DNA from: Coccinella septempunctata
Taxonomy: Eukaryota > Arthropoda > Insecta > Coleoptera > Coccinellidae
Assembly: GCF_907165205.1 (NCBI RefSeq)
Contig: NC_058189.1
Coordinates: 63,920,315 to 63,984,314 of the forward strand
Length of the DNA: 64,000 nt
Reading direction: 5' to 3'
The notes under the pieces were generated by a model that searched no databases, was not told the origin of the DNA, and saw only the letters and a program-made list of their open reading frames with translations. Of the stretch, positions 1-12,197 are shown in pieces (position 1 is the first letter of the stretch; every line of letters starts with the position of its first letter). The position numbers were made by a program, and so were the translations under genes.

Positions 1-3000
1 CTGCTTCCTCCAGAACTAGATGAACCTCCTCCTACGCTTATTCCTCCCGAGCCAGAGCCTGATCCTCCTGAACTGCTTCCTCCAGAACTAGATGCACCAC
101 CTCCAATGCTTATTCCTCCTGAGTGAGATCCTGATCCGCCTGCGCTACCACCTGCTGAGCCGCCGGAAGTTGCTGCAGTCGTTCCAGAGCTACTTCCCTT
201 AGAACTGGATGAACCTCCACCAATGCTTATTCCTCCTGAGTGAGATCCTGATCCGCCTGCGCTACCACCTGCTGAGCTGGAAGATGCTGGAGTGGTTCCA
301 GAGCTACTTCCCTTAGAACTGGATGAACCTCCCCCTATGCTTATTCCTCCTGAACCAGACCAACCTCCTCCAATGCTTATTCCTCCTGACCCTGACCCTC
401 CTGAGGAGCTAGATGCTGATGCAGTTGTTCCTGAACTGCTTCCCTTAGAACTAGAGGACCCGCCTCCTATGCTTATTCCTCCTGTGTGAGAACCTGACCC
501 TCCTGAGGGGCTAGACGGTGATGCTGTTGATCCTGAACTACTTCCCTTAGAACTAGAGGACCCTCCTCCTATGCTTATTCCTCCTGAAGAAGAACCGGAA
601 CTACCAATGCTCGAAGCAGTTGTACCTTGCGATGATGAACCTGAGCCTGAACTCGACGATGACCATTGTACAGATGACGACCAAGTAGTTTTTATACTGA
701 CGGATAAACCTCCTCCATAAATGGAGAGACCTGCAATTCCAGAATCGGATGGGGCTTTTCCACCTCGTCCTAAACCGAACAAAATTATATTCTTCAAATC
801 GTCAAGGATAGATCCAACTGCTTTCAAAGCAGAAGTTACAGTGACTTCAGCCGCTAAGCCTACAGCCTTTAAGATTTCATCTAGCGCCTTCAAGATGGGA
901 CCAAGAACTGGGAGATGGGTGATGGCACCTACGATATCTAACCTGAGAAGGTAAGATACGATCTGGAGAACATTGACACTGGACAGTATTTGTTTGAGAA
1001 TGCTTGTAGTTGAAGATAAATTAATGCTGATGGATATATCGGGCAACAAGACGTGGATAAAAACTAGACCCTGTCCAGATATAACGAAATAGATGAGTCT
1101 GAAGTACAAAGTTGCGATAAGTTTGTTCAGAGCACAAACGGGTTTGAGATAAACTAAGATCTTCACAACGTTGCTTAAGGAAGCGTTGCCAGATGTAGAT
1201 ATCAATAGGTTGATGATGGCGGATACATTGATTCCATTTATGACAAGTTTTTCGTCCTTCATATCTTGGAAGAATTTATTTAGGGTTGACCAAGAGCTGT
1301 CGGTGTGGTATTGGGATGCTTGAGACTGAGCCAAAACGAAGTACCAGTTCAATAAGTTATTCCATACTTCCTTAGTGATCTTCACATGTCCATTCACAGC
1401 TTGTACTTGAAGGAGTATATCGATCAGGGCTTCCAGAGATATTTTCTTGGCTGCGTAAAGTTGAACATTGTATATAACAGCAGTTATTCCAGATACGCCA
1501 TAGTATATTCCTCCATCTAATTGTACGGCAAGTGCAAAAATGTCTTCGGGGCTTTTCAGTAAATCCCCTAAGACTTTGGTCAAATCCACATTTGCACTGA
1601 CTTGGATCAACAAATCGATCAAACTGCTGAGCCCTGAGTTTTCACCAAGCAGGAGAGAAACACTTGTGTCCTCTTTGATGATAGCCTGAAGACCTCCATT
1701 CAATTTAGTTCCCAAAAATTTCAGTCCAACAACCAAATTCACAACTTTGAGGAGTCCTCCGACGATAAGAGTCTGCGAGGAATTTAGTTTCACGAGTAGA
1801 ATTTGAAGAACACCCTTAGCCCCTAGCAAGTTGTTGACCACGACAGAAATCAGAGAGATGATCGCGTCAGGGTTAGATTTAGCTCTCAAAGCAATTTCAA
1901 CGTCTAGGGTTTCGACGATGGAAATAATAATATTCTTCACTTCTTTCGTTACAGTTGTAAGCTTGAAACTTTGTCCGTTCTTCCAATTGTTCACGTTGGT
2001 GAGTGGACCAAGTTTCTGGAGGTACTCCACCAGCGTTATCTGATCTCTCCAGAGATTATCATTGCATCCAGATGGGAAGTAGACTACGGTTTCCTTATCG
2101 ATGTTGATGACGATGGATACTCCAGTTTTGCCATTCGTGATGAGTGCTATGGGTTCCCCTATCTGGAACACGATGGCCACATCCAGAATGGTGTTTACCA
2201 AAGCGAACACATTCGTCTCTTTGATGAAGACCAAACTCAGGGATTCACTGGGTTTGGCCACTTCTAGAAGAGAAAATAGCTCAGTGTAAAACAATTTCTA
2301 ATTTTCATTGGTGACGGTTTTGTATTGATGTTGGATTCAAAAGGTTTTCTTACCTGGAGATGGATTGGGTACCGGGCAGATGAAGCTACATTGTTGTTGA
2401 TTTATTCTTGAGTGATGGAAGCCAAGCGATCTTTCATGGTGACTTTGTAGTTCGTGCCTCCTTAGATGTTCTTTGGAAAAAAATTGATCATTGTACATAA
2501 AAAGGAAATTCGATATTCATCAGAGGGCTAGTCTCTGACTCACGCTTAATTTGCTATATATTTATTAGCGTTGGTAAGAACTATAGTTTTCGCCATTGAA
2601 AAAGAGATGACTATTTATCAGACAGTTACATATATTGAAATTGTGTCATATCGTCATATCGTATGTTTGAACATCTGGTAAAACCTTGGGATTTGTGAAA
2701 TCCACATCAAAAACCAATTTGAACTTTCAAAAGATTTTTTAAAACGTCTTATCTGAATGCAGCCAAGCAGGATGGCAAAAGTAATAGGTAAGTATATGGA
2801 CATTATTGAATAAAACTTAGGACACAGGTAATATATCTATCTTCCTTTCCAAAACTTCTAGTTTGATGTAGAAGACGGCTAAGAATTTTTGTTCTCCTAT
2901 TAATATTTAAAATCTGTTTATACTTATAATACTTAAAAGCAGTTCTAGTACTAGCAAGTCTAGTAGTTCCCAAGAGAAATGTGAGCGTAAAATTTCTCTT

Positions 3001-3105
3001 TCTGGAAGTTATTCATGTAGGTATAGGTATATATTTTTACTCACCATGGCCCAAAGTACTGCAAACAAGCGCACTGAAAAAAACCGAAAGTAATCTTCGG
3101 TTCAT
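1..3105 (-). CDS. Secreted Ser/Gly-repeat protein, silk- or adhesive-like (5' part; runs off the window)
   Basis: Three exons read in frame on the minus strand: 3105-3045, 2470-2354 and 2263 to beyond 1. Both introns have GT/AG ends (donors GTGAGT and GTAAG, acceptors CCAAAG and CTTCTAG) and both interrupt the codon after base 1. Exon 1 is a textbook signal peptide: Met-Asn-Arg-Arg followed by a hydrophobic stretch ending in a small-residue cleavage region. Residues about 21-590 form a non-repetitive, Leu/Ile/Val-rich, probably helical region with few cysteines. From about residue 590 on (position 660 down) the protein is low-complexity Ser/Gly, with seven copies of GGIS(I/V)GG in the last 600 bp, often followed by GSSSSKGSSG. 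At least 813 codons are in the window and there is no stop. The layout (signal, globular domain, Ser/Gly repeats) resembles silk, glue or cuticle structural proteins. That role is inferred; I do not recognise the family. Confidence 0.82.
36..584 (-). repeat. In-frame Ser/Gly coding repeats (7 copies)
   Basis: The coding motif for Gly-Gly-Ile-Ser-Ile/Val-Gly-Gly recurs at + strand positions 36, 108, 225, 339, 375, 471 and 573. Spacings are 72, 117, 114, 36, 96 and 102 bases, all multiples of three, so the repeats are maintained in the reading frame. Between them lie Ser runs, Lys-Gly-Ser-Ser-Gly and Thr/Ala-rich linkers. Confidence 0.9.
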
Positions 3106-3119
3106 TTTCGGATTAGAAC

Positions 3120-3153
3120 TGGCGAATAGGCATCGGTACATGCAATATTTATA
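3120..3153 (-). promoter_or_regulatory. TATA box and likely start site of the Ser/Gly-repeat gene
   Basis: Read on the minus strand, TATAAATA occupies 3153-3146. A CCAGTTC initiator-like sequence places a start near 3120, about 33 bases downstream of the first T. The signal-peptide ATG is at 3105, so the 5' UTR would be only about 15 bases. A strong TATA box with a very short leader is typical of insect genes expressed heavily in one tissue; that expression pattern is inferred. Confidence 0.6.
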
Positions 3154-3179
3154 CGAATTTAATTCTGATTAGTGCTTCT

Positions 3180-4060
3180 ATGAGTTTCGAGAATCGACAA
3201 AAAATTCGTCAAGAATGCGCACTTAACCGAAAGAATTCCATTGTTGGAGTTCCATCCCTCTATTTTTTATGCAAATTGTAAAAAATTCCAGGGGTTTTTC
3301 AGATAACATCGTCAATGTATCACGATTTTGCCTGTCGACCGATAAGGTATTTTTTTAGACGTCAGAAGATGCAAATTACAAAGTTGTTTAGTGCAGAGTT
3401 ATAAACCACTTTTTATCATCCGTTGACAAGTTTAGTAAGTTGCAATTTTCTAGTAGGTACCTATACGTCGAATCTGGTGTTGGGATGTGTTTTGAGAAAA
3501 AACTGAAAAAAAAAGGTTTTTTTTCGAAAGTTAAGGAAATATTTCAACTTTGATTTCTCAATTAAAATTGAAAATATTACATTCGAATTTCGAATACCCT
3601 TTTCATGAAGAGTCTTTCCATGGTCGATAAGTCAAATTACTCTAATGTTAATAATGCTCCACTCAAGACCTACTCTCTGCTTCGGTTCATATTAAACTAT
3701 CAGAACCTGGTGCGCAGTTTCATGTGGGCAAGTACCACTTTATCCGCACTTGTTGGGAAAATAACTATGTATTTCCTAAAGACGCCACTGAAGAGCAAAG
3801 AAAATTTTCATCCTAGCTTTATAATGAAATTCAGTAGTTATGTTGTTAATTTTTTGTAAGTGGTCAGTGATATGATTAACGGTAATCAAAACTACTTGTT
3901 CGATATCTATTTTTCGGACGAGTGTCCATTTTAGCTTAAGGGCATTATAAGCCGACATAAATTGGTCAGATGAAAATCCAAGATTGTTTCGAGAGGTGCA
4001 CACTCATCATCAGCTTCCCCAAAAATTGAACGTTTGAGCTATGGAAATTACATAAACGAC
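3180..4060. other. Intergenic, nothing recognised
   Basis: AT-rich sequence upstream of the Ser/Gly-repeat gene. Short open frames near 3605-4000 on both strands show no family motif or convincing splice sites. Confidence 0.5.
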
Positions 4061-4372
4061 ATTTTTTACACCCGGTAATCTCACTGCTCTGGCCAAATTT
4101 ATTTAGATCTATTGGAGAATGCTATTTATCCAGTCCTCGTGCAAGTAGTGGAAAATGCAGGAGACCATCAAACGATAATTTTCCAACAAGATCAACCGGT
4201 GCGTCAGTTCTTAGATGAAAATTTTCCTTACGCCTGATTCATTGCAAGAAGGGCACATATTGAGTGGCCACCCATATCACCTGATATAACTCCACTGGAC
4301 CTTTTTTATGGGGTCACCTGAAATCCAAGATTTATGCTAACCAAACTGAGTCACTGGATGATCCCCATTCAA
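4061..4372 (+). pseudogene. Decayed IS630/Tc-type transposase fragment
   Basis: One frame reads LENAIYPVLVQ, then IIFQQDQ, then QFLDENFP, a stop, then ARRAHIEWPP and SPDITPLDLF. This matches the C-terminal half of an insect IS630/Tc transposase family in which the second and third catalytic acidic residues lie in QD and SPDLTPLDFFLWG. An in-frame TGA follows FLDENFPYA and another follows YGVT, where the usual FFLWGHLKS block has shifted frame. No terminal repeats were found. A dead relic. Confidence 0.75.
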
Positions 4373-4379
4373 AACAAAG

Positions 4380-5241
4380 GGGTTGTGCTCACCCCCGTTA
4401 GGAGGTTGCAGTTACGGAGATGCAAAGGAGTGAACGATTTTCCACATTTTCCTTTTAAAGCCGGAAAATCGAGGTGTTAGGTTTCCATTGGACCACACTG
4501 TATTAAATACAGTGGCAGTGCGAGTCTATTGCTTATTGACTCGGACAGGTCGATTAGTATGCTAAATGGCGCTCTTTTTGATGTAAGAAAGAATAAAATC
4601 TTATACAGCGTGACGCAAATTTTAGTTATGTGTGTTATGAAGCCATCCACAATTTTTTTTAATTGAAATCCTGATTTTTTTTGACTGTTCTTAGAGTACG
4701 ACTATATCAAGCTACACGTTCGAAGCAAATATCCAATTTTCATTTCATGCTGTTGGAAAGATAATGAACAATCATCAACTAATTCGAAAATTAATTAATC
4801 TGATCAGTAAAAAATATTTCAATGAAATAATCGAGGCAAATGCAATGTGAAGAAGTATTTATCATTTCTTGTCAAACGAAAAGTTAGAATAGGTAGGATC
4901 TGGAAGTTCATTTTGATTATGAACCATTTCCTTCATTCTTAATTAGTGAATTAAGAATTGAATAAATTGAGGCAGTGGCCTCAATTTATCAGTGGAACTT
5001 ATGGAATTTATGGAACCTAGCTAATCCTGCACGAATCTGTCAAACCCAGCAGGAAATAAATGTCATTATTTACTCACCGGTTTGTCACCCGTCAAGATTT
5101 TCCGAATATATGGGCGAGGTGAGGTGGAGGACGCTGAAGAAGTCAAAAGATAAACCTCCGTCACCTACTTTTAGGTGTGGTTTTGTTTAATTTTATTTCA
5201 GAATTTAATTTTCATCAAAACTCAGGAAATCTCGAGACAAA
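4380..5241. other. Upstream region of Arp3
   Basis: AT-rich, with no coding exon seen. TTTTATTTCAG just before 5210 could be the acceptor of a 5'-UTR intron of Arp3, but no matching leader exon was identified. Confidence 0.4.
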
Positions 5242-6919
5242 ATGGCTGGTAGACTGCCAGCTTGCGTTATCGATGTCGGCACAGGGTAAGTCGAATTAAT
5301 TCTTATTGAGCAGTTGTTTGTATGGTTACTAATTTTCAGTTACACAAAACTGGGGTTTGCCAACAATAAAGAACCTCAGTTCATCATACCTTCAGCTATA
5401 GCCATAAGGGAAAGTGCTAAAGTAGGGGATCAATCTAGTCGAAGGCTATGCAAAGGAGTTGAAGATCTAGATTTTTATATTGGTGATGAAGCATTCGATG
5501 CTACTGGTTATTCTGTGAAGGTTGGGAGCATATATCACATTATTTACAGTGAAACCTACATAAACAAATTCTTTCTTATTCGGTATATTATACTTTTAGT
5601 ATCCAGTGAGACATGGGCTTGTTGAAGATTGGGATCTTATGGAAAGGTTTTTAGAGCAATGCATTTTTAAATATTTGAGGGCAGAACCAGAAGACCACTA
5701 TTTCCTTTTGACAGAACCTCCCTTAAACACACCAGAAAATAGGGAATACACAGCTGAGATAATGTTCGAATCATTCAATGTTCCTGGATTATACATCGCT
5801 GTTCAGGCTGTGCTGGCGCTGGCTGCCAGTTGGATAAGCAGAAGCATCGCAGATAGAACATTGACAGGTATTGTGATCGACAGTGGAGATGGAGTTACTC
5901 ATGTTATACCTGTGGTGAGTTTTAATACTAGCTTGTGTTCTTAACTAACCAATTCGAAATATAGTTTGTACATATCATCAATTTATAAAAATGTTCTAGG
6001 CTGAAGGTTATGTCATTGGAAGCTGCATCAAGCACATTCCCATAGCAGGGCGCAACATCACCTATTTCATTCAGTCATTGCTAAGGGAAAGAGAAATTGG
6101 AATTCCCCCTGAACAGTCCTTAGAAACTGCCAAAGCAATAAAAGAAAGATACAGTTACATATGTCCAGACATAGCTAAAGAATTTGCAAAGTATGACAGT
6201 GACCCTGGTAAATGGATGAAAACATATGATGGAATAAATTCTGTGACAAAACAACCCTTCCATGTAGATGTAGGTTATGAAAGATTTTTGGGTGAGTACC
6301 CCAAATGTTATATGAAACCATGTCAGTTGTTGCTCTGTGATAATTTGGTATTAATCCTAAACCTTTTTTTTAGGTCCCGAAATCTTCTTCCATCCAGAGT
6401 TCTCAAATCCCGATTTCACCATTCCGATATCTCAGATAGTAGATGACGTCATACAGAACTGCCCAATTGATGTGCGAAGACCTCTTTATAGCAATATAGT
6501 TTTATCAGGTGGCTCTACAATGTTCAAGGATTTCGGTAGGAGATTACAAAGGGATATAAAACGCACTGTTGATGCAAGACTAAAACTGAGTGAAGCCTTG
6601 GCTGGAGGTGGTTTAACAGTAAGTTTATAATATTGGAGATGATAATTTAGGAGTTGAAATAATAACTTTTTCTAGCCCAAGCCTATTGATGTTCAAGTTA
6701 TCTCTCATCATATGCAAAGATACGCAGTTTGGTTCGGTGGAAGCATGTTAGCATCAATGGTAAGACATTTTGAAATTATCTGTCATCATTGCTCATTCTA
6801 ACCTCGGTTTATTTTATTTCCAGCCCGAATTTTACACAGTTTGCCATACGAAAGCGGCTTATGAGGAGTATGGTCCCAGCATTTGCAGACACAGTCCAGT
6901 GTTCAGTACTATGACATAA
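5242..6919 (+). CDS. Arp3: Actin-related protein 3 (Arp2/3 complex subunit)
   Basis: Seven exons join without a frame error: 5242-5285, 5340-5520, 5600-5914, 6000-6291, 6374-6618, 6676-6759 and 6824-6919. Together they encode 418 residues, the length of human ARP3. Acceptors are standard. The donor of exon 2 (GTTGGG) is the weakest site. The protein begins MAGRLPACVIDVGTGYTKLG and has the family blocks [84 protein letters not shown] and MQRYAVWFGGSML. Arp3 pairs with Arp2 as the nucleotide-binding actin-like core of the Arp2/3 complex, which starts branched actin filaments in the cytoplasm. No disruption was seen; a functional single-copy gene is likely. Confidence 0.97.
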
Positions 6920-7042
6920 TTGATATTTTCCTTTGTATTATTTTAATATACTTTTTTTATTGAAATTTATAGATGCAATGAACTCTATTAAGAAATATAA
7001 TTTTAATTGAAGTTGAATTGTGGATTCGTTTTTTGAACAAGA

Positions 7043-7048
7043 AATAAA
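7043..7048 (+). terminator. Poly(A) signal of Arp3
   Basis: AATAAA lies 124 bases after the Arp3 stop codon, the first canonical hexamer downstream. Confidence 0.6.
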
Positions 7049-7624
7049 ACTCGATATTCTTCTTATTCGTTAAATCTGTTACTTCATCGGAGATTACTTA
7101 ATATTCCCCAGAATGCTCTAGTCTAGATATTTCTCTAGATATTTTTATATTTTTTTCAAAATTGTTATCAATATGAAATATTGGTAATTGAAACTTGAAA
7201 TCGTCGGCTACTGGTGTAACAGTAAGTTTTTTTTAATTTAATCAGAGACTCTGATTTAATGAATGTGCCCTCCACATAACACTGGTGCCCCCCAGTACCT
7301 TGAAATTCATTGTAACATTTTTTCTCTATGAACCAGATGAACCTTAACCTCAAATAAAAACTCAGCTGTCGAGTGTCGTAACTTGTCAACCTAAAAAGCT
7401 GTTCTGTTTGGATTTTTAGGGAAAACTTTCAACTCTCAGGTCCAATTTTCAAGAGTTATAAGTTTAACTAACAGTTACTTTTATCCTAAGGAAACAGCCG
7501 CTGCGATATTGCAGTGCATATCTTGCATTTGTATTCAAGTAAAGTTAGAATAATGAGATGAATTCTTGCAATCTAATTCAGACTACACTATTTTTAGAAT
7601 GAATTAATTGGAGACTTTTTTATC
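7049..7624. other. Short Arp3-SOCS intergenic region
   Basis: About 580 bases separate the Arp3 poly(A) signal from the SOCS start codon, both genes on the plus strand. No further gene was seen. The SOCS promoter should lie here, but no clear TATA box was found. Confidence 0.4.
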
Positions 7625-10600
7625 ATGGAATCTCCACCAAGTAGTTTTACTTGGTCAGAGGCTTTGATATTGAGTGAGGACAGTGGACTGTTGCTTACAA
7701 ATAGTTCAATATCGAGCGGTAGCGTGAGTATGAATGGAACAAGACAAATTGAGGTAGATCATTTCTTGACATTGAATACAAAAAAATGAACTGGTAATAT
7801 AGTTCCAGGATAGTGACTGTGAAGACAAATCATTCTCACAATATGATTCTTTAGATGGAATGTCAGATATTATATGCGGTGAAAACTTCAACACTTTGAA
7901 AAAAGGATCTCATTGGACTGAATCATTGAAACAATCATCGCCAATAGAACCTCCTCCAGAATTTCAAGACAAGCCTCGAAAATTTTTCATGGAGATTGCA
8001 AACTGGTATGCACATAGTGTGTCTAATCAAATCATTTTGATAGCCATGACGGAACTGAGAGAAAATTATTTGAGGAAACTCAGGTTTGTGAAGTTTTCCA
8101 TCATAAAACTATGATAGTTCTTGAGACAAAATAGGTATTTTAGTTACCCTCAGTATAGCAACAGTACCCCCAATCATCTTTCATATGTAAACCATATACT
8201 GGGTGTCCTACCCAGAATGCCCATTAGACATTACAGAAAAATATATATTGGATCTGTTTGAAATTTTGTATCAAGACATTAGGCAAATGAACCTTTCTTT
8301 ACAAAATCTCTGCGGTGTGTATTGCACAATCTCAGATCTGTTTCATAAAATTTTAGTGATTTTTTCACATCTTATTACTCATAAGCGATTTTAGGAGCCA
8401 ATGATTCAATTGGAACAATTTTTTTTTTTTGAATCTTTCTAATTGGAATAGGTAACTATTACAAGGTTTGCATTTGGAGAGTTTGCTGGTTACTGTAAGA
8501 TTATTTGGTCTAATGGGAGGATGTAAGCTTTATAATCCTTCAAAATTATTAAATATCGATTGAAATGAAAAACATTCCATTATTTTATAGGTTAATTAAT
8601 CACCTTCAAAGGCCAATACACTTCACTACCCGTCATTGCTGGAACTCAGATCTTCTAACATACAGTCCTTGTCATCTTGGGAGACCTAACTCCAGAAGTT
8701 CGTTAGGCTCTTCTCGACTATCCAGTTCCCATAATTCCCTTTCAATTCCCACAGCCCATAGAGTTGACGATTCTAGTTTTATAACGCAAGCTGTATCTCA
8801 TGACACATTATCGTCCAATCAAATCAGTGATCTCTACAATGTACCGTTCGACAGTGACATGTATTCCGTGCCAATAGATGTTGTAAAACCTACTGTGAGG
8901 CCAAGAAAAAACGTCCAACACAGGAGAAAACGAAGAAACACATCTTATCAGTACAGAGAATTGGAAATGAGGAATTGTTGTCTCACCTCGAATTTTTCTA
9001 GAAAGGAATGTATGAAGACTGAGAAGGTAAAAAAAATTGAATTAGTTGGTTCAGTGAGATATCATTCTTAATTTTGCTGGAAAAAAAGCTGACAAGATTC
9101 CGTTTCAGGAGTTGAGTTATCAAAAAAATAAAAAACGACATAGCTTGGCGGGTACGTCTACAGCGGACGGCGAACCTATTCACATGACTCTGGAAGAGGT
9201 CCGCCATTACCTCCACAACCTGTATTCAAGTTCTTCCGATTCTTCGGACCACAAAGAGAGACTGACAAAAACCCAACCTCCAATAATTTTAACTAATAAC
9301 AATAAGTATCCGACAAATACAAAACTTAAAACAATATCGGTTAAGGATGTACAATGCTTAGAAAGTAGCGTGGTCAATGATACCGGTAGTAATAGTAATA
9401 ATAGATCTAAGAAAAACACCTTCCTGATTAATATTAAGAACAAAAAAGTGAAAGATTCCTGTGATAATATCAGCAAAGAATTAGTTATATCGAATACCGT
9501 TGATAGAAAGGAGGACAAGAAGAAGAGGCCGAACGCCAAATTTTTCTCGTTCAAGCAAGCCTTATGTAATATTTTTAAGTTTAGGAAAATTTCATCGGAC
9601 AACAGTGATAAGAAAACCTACTGCAGCAATGATAACCTGCAGGGGGAGGGTCAGAACAGAGTCGCCCGAGCTTTGCCACCATTGCCTTCTAACAAACTGT
9701 CGGAGTCGTTGGATGAACAGCACACTCTAGATTTTGCCACAAGCATACAGAGGGTCAAAGATGTGAGTTGAATTTTGATTCTGAAGAATAATCGGGGCAT
9801 TATTCATCATTCATTTTCCTTCAGGATAAATCTATACAGGCTGTGTCTTTGACTCATACAAATATTTCAACAGTAGATTGTTGAGGTCATAAGAAACACT
9901 TTTTTCCTATACCATTTTTTCCGATTCGGCCCTGATGAAAAGATATAGCCATAAGTTTTCATAATGAGCTGTGCCACATCCCTGGAAAAACAAAATGGGG
10001 AATTCTGCCCAATTTGGGTTATCGCAGCATATGAAAGTTTAAACTGAATAATTATGAGTTCCATTCATAAATTTTTCAAATGCACCGCGGAAACTATTCA
10101 AAATCATCCTTCAAATATGAGGTTTTAAAATTTAAATCGCTTCGTTTCTAGTTTACGATTTGGCAACACCTCCTACTAGAAAATTAAAGAACAATGTCTT
10201 GCTTATAAAATAATAGCTGTTGATTTACTCACTGGCGAGCCTCAACACCAACCGGCTCAAAAATCCCATAAAATTTTACTACCTTCCTCGTTCATCGCAG
10301 ACTTCATGGAAAGCCATCTTTGTCTAACTCGTCAAGATAGTGTATTTGTTGTCCTTTATTATCAACGCATATTTCAGCCGATGTTGCCAACTTGTGCAAT
10401 AGAAACGAAACGCTTTAAATTTTAAATAACTATTTTTATTTTTCATTTTTAAGTACTTAAAATAATTTTTTTGGGGAAACGGTTGAAATGGTTATTTCAA
10501 AATGTGAAGTTCAATGTCTTGAGCTGTCTTATTCTGATGCTGTCTACTGGTAGACCTAGTATCAGCCTCCGGACTACTTTTAGCCATATGAGAAAGCTTC

Positions 10601-12197
10601 GGTCGTTGAACGTCAGGTGACGCTTCGATGCGGCTACTGACTTTCAACAAAAGGTCTTCTGCTTCATTTGGACGAATTGCGCGATACTGATGAGCTGAAA
10701 TAAGAGGGAAACTGGTGTATCTCTACTCTCTAATACGTCAGACCGAAATTTTACAATTCACTATGGAGAATCTTGGAACAATGACAGCATTTTCTCTTTC
10801 CAGTACGGATGGTATTGGGGACCCATTTCCAGTGAGGCAGCAGAGAAAATTTTGTCCAATGAACCAGATGGCTCGTTCATAGTGAGAGATAGCAGTGACG
10901 ATCACTATATTTTCTCTTTAACGTTCAAGTTGAACGATTATGTTAGGCATGTACGAATAGATCATGATCAGGGTGAGTTCACACCAGAATAACTTTATTA
11001 TGTTTTTCTTTTTTATTCCTCTTGTACCATTTTGATGTGTATTTATGTAACAAACGTTTTTCACCACCTTATTTTTTTGATTTCAGGTAACTTTAGCTTT
11101 GGCAGTTGTACAAAGTTTAAATCTCAAACCATTGTTGAGTTCATCGAGAACGCCGTCGAACATTCACGGAGTGGAAGGTATTTGTTCTTTTTGCACCGAA
11201 GGCCGGTGATTGGACCGGTCAGGGTGCAGCTGTTGCATCCGGTATCTAGGTTTAAGCAGATTCAAAGTTTACAGCACATGTGTAGGTAGGTGACATTCTT
11301 TGATCAAGATATGATTCGTTAAACTATGTGTCATTGTTCTAAAAGGTGAATTGAACTACCACTCAAAAGTTTCTTGAGTATTTGGGTTTTTCCCATTGCG
11401 TCAAGACTTTTAAGGGATCCTACATTGATAGGAATGGGAAATTCTCCTCAATTTGGGTCACATTGCAAACTTAACGATGATTGTGCGTTTCATTTATAAA
11501 TTTTCCGCTTCGTTTCTTGTGCACAACGTGGCTACAGCGCCCCTTTAACTGAGTTCTCTTAATGGATTTGAACTGGCCCTATGAATGAGATGAAATGACT
11601 TAAGACACTCACAACTGTCAAACAATGAGGTTATGTCTTGTTTAACACCTGGTGATTTTTTAGAAGACATCTTCGCTTATCTAATCAACTTAACCAATCT
11701 GTCGTCCTTTATTATTTACTCAATTACGATGTTGCCAAATAGTGGAATTAAAACAAAGTCCTTCAAATTCAAAATTTTCATAGTTATCAATTTTTATGAG
11801 TACTCGAAAGAAGTTTTTGAACGAAAAAGTTTCAATGATGCGAAGTTTTGAACATATTTCATAAAAAACACTTCATTATCGCCTGAAGAATTCCCCATAA
11901 TGACGGTTACATAACCTCGCTTCCAGATTCGTTATACACAAGGTGGTCAGACGGGATCTGATCCCCAGCCTTCCCCTTCCCCGGAGGATGATCGACTATT
12001 TGAACACCCCGCATTACTACTCAGAGAATCTGATGGAAATCGAGGAGAACGTTGATGAGCAACCGCCCGAACAATTGAACGAACAATCAGAACCTGCCGA
12101 TGTGAGCACACACAATCCTGAAGTACCTGCAAATGACTATGTCGTATTAGATAACAACCTCAGGTCTAACCCCCCGCAACCTAATCATCGACCTTGA
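7625..12197 (+). CDS. SOCS6/7-type suppressor of cytokine signalling (SH2 + SOCS box)
   Basis: Eight exons stay in phase: 7625-7723, 7809-8083, 8466-8522, 8591-9026, 9109-9762, 10804-10972, 11087-11285 and 11927-12197, giving about 719 residues. The SH2 domain starts near residue 508 (YGWYWGPIS) and has the phosphotyrosine-binding Arg in FIVRDSSDD (about residue 535). The SOCS box follows: HPVSRFKQIQ, an Elongin-BC box SLQHMCR (about 624-630) and a Cullin-5-type LPLPRR. SOCS proteins recruit an Elongin/Cullin-5 ubiquitin ligase to phosphotyrosine targets. The SH2/SOCS sequence and long N-terminus place it with SOCS6/SOCS7 (Drosophila Socs16D group) rather than CIS/SOCS1-3. Residues about 145-507 are Ser/Arg/Lys-rich and probably disordered. 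A hydrophobic helix-like stretch (NWYAHSVSNQIILIAMTEL) sits near residue 100. Exon 3 (57 bp) has the least certain acceptor. Confidence 0.93.
9833..10140 (+). mobile_element. Hairpin MITE family 1, partial copy in SOCS intron 5
   Basis: Starts TATACAGG and continues through the family blocks for TCTTTGACTC, AACAGTAGATT and GATTCGGCCCTGATGAAAAGATATAGCC. The right arm is lost or diverged. It lies in the 1,041-bp intron before the SH2 exons. Confidence 0.7.
10560..10715. repeat. Dispersed repeat, relative of 59915-60075
   Basis: About 150 bases running from GGTCGTTGAACG to GGGAAACTGG recur in diverged form at 59915-60075. Shared blocks include CTTTCAACAAAAG and CTGCTTCATT. Read on the minus strand, both copies contain an open stretch with NEAEDLLLK. 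The family is not identified. Confidence 0.55.

Noticed and set aside
292..489. Plus-strand Pro/Leu-rich frame
   Set aside because: It is the complement of the Ser/Gly coding repeats of the minus-strand gene.
721..2289. Several plus-strand frames
   Set aside because: Shadows of the long minus-strand exon, which has the signal peptide, splice sites and continuous frame.
2461..2498. ATG at 2498 as an intronless start for the Ser/Gly protein
   Set aside because: It gives no signal peptide, while the exon at 3105-3045 gives an ideal one in matching phase.
9207..9602. 131-codon minus-strand frame
   Set aside because: Opposite strand of SOCS exon 5; no domain.
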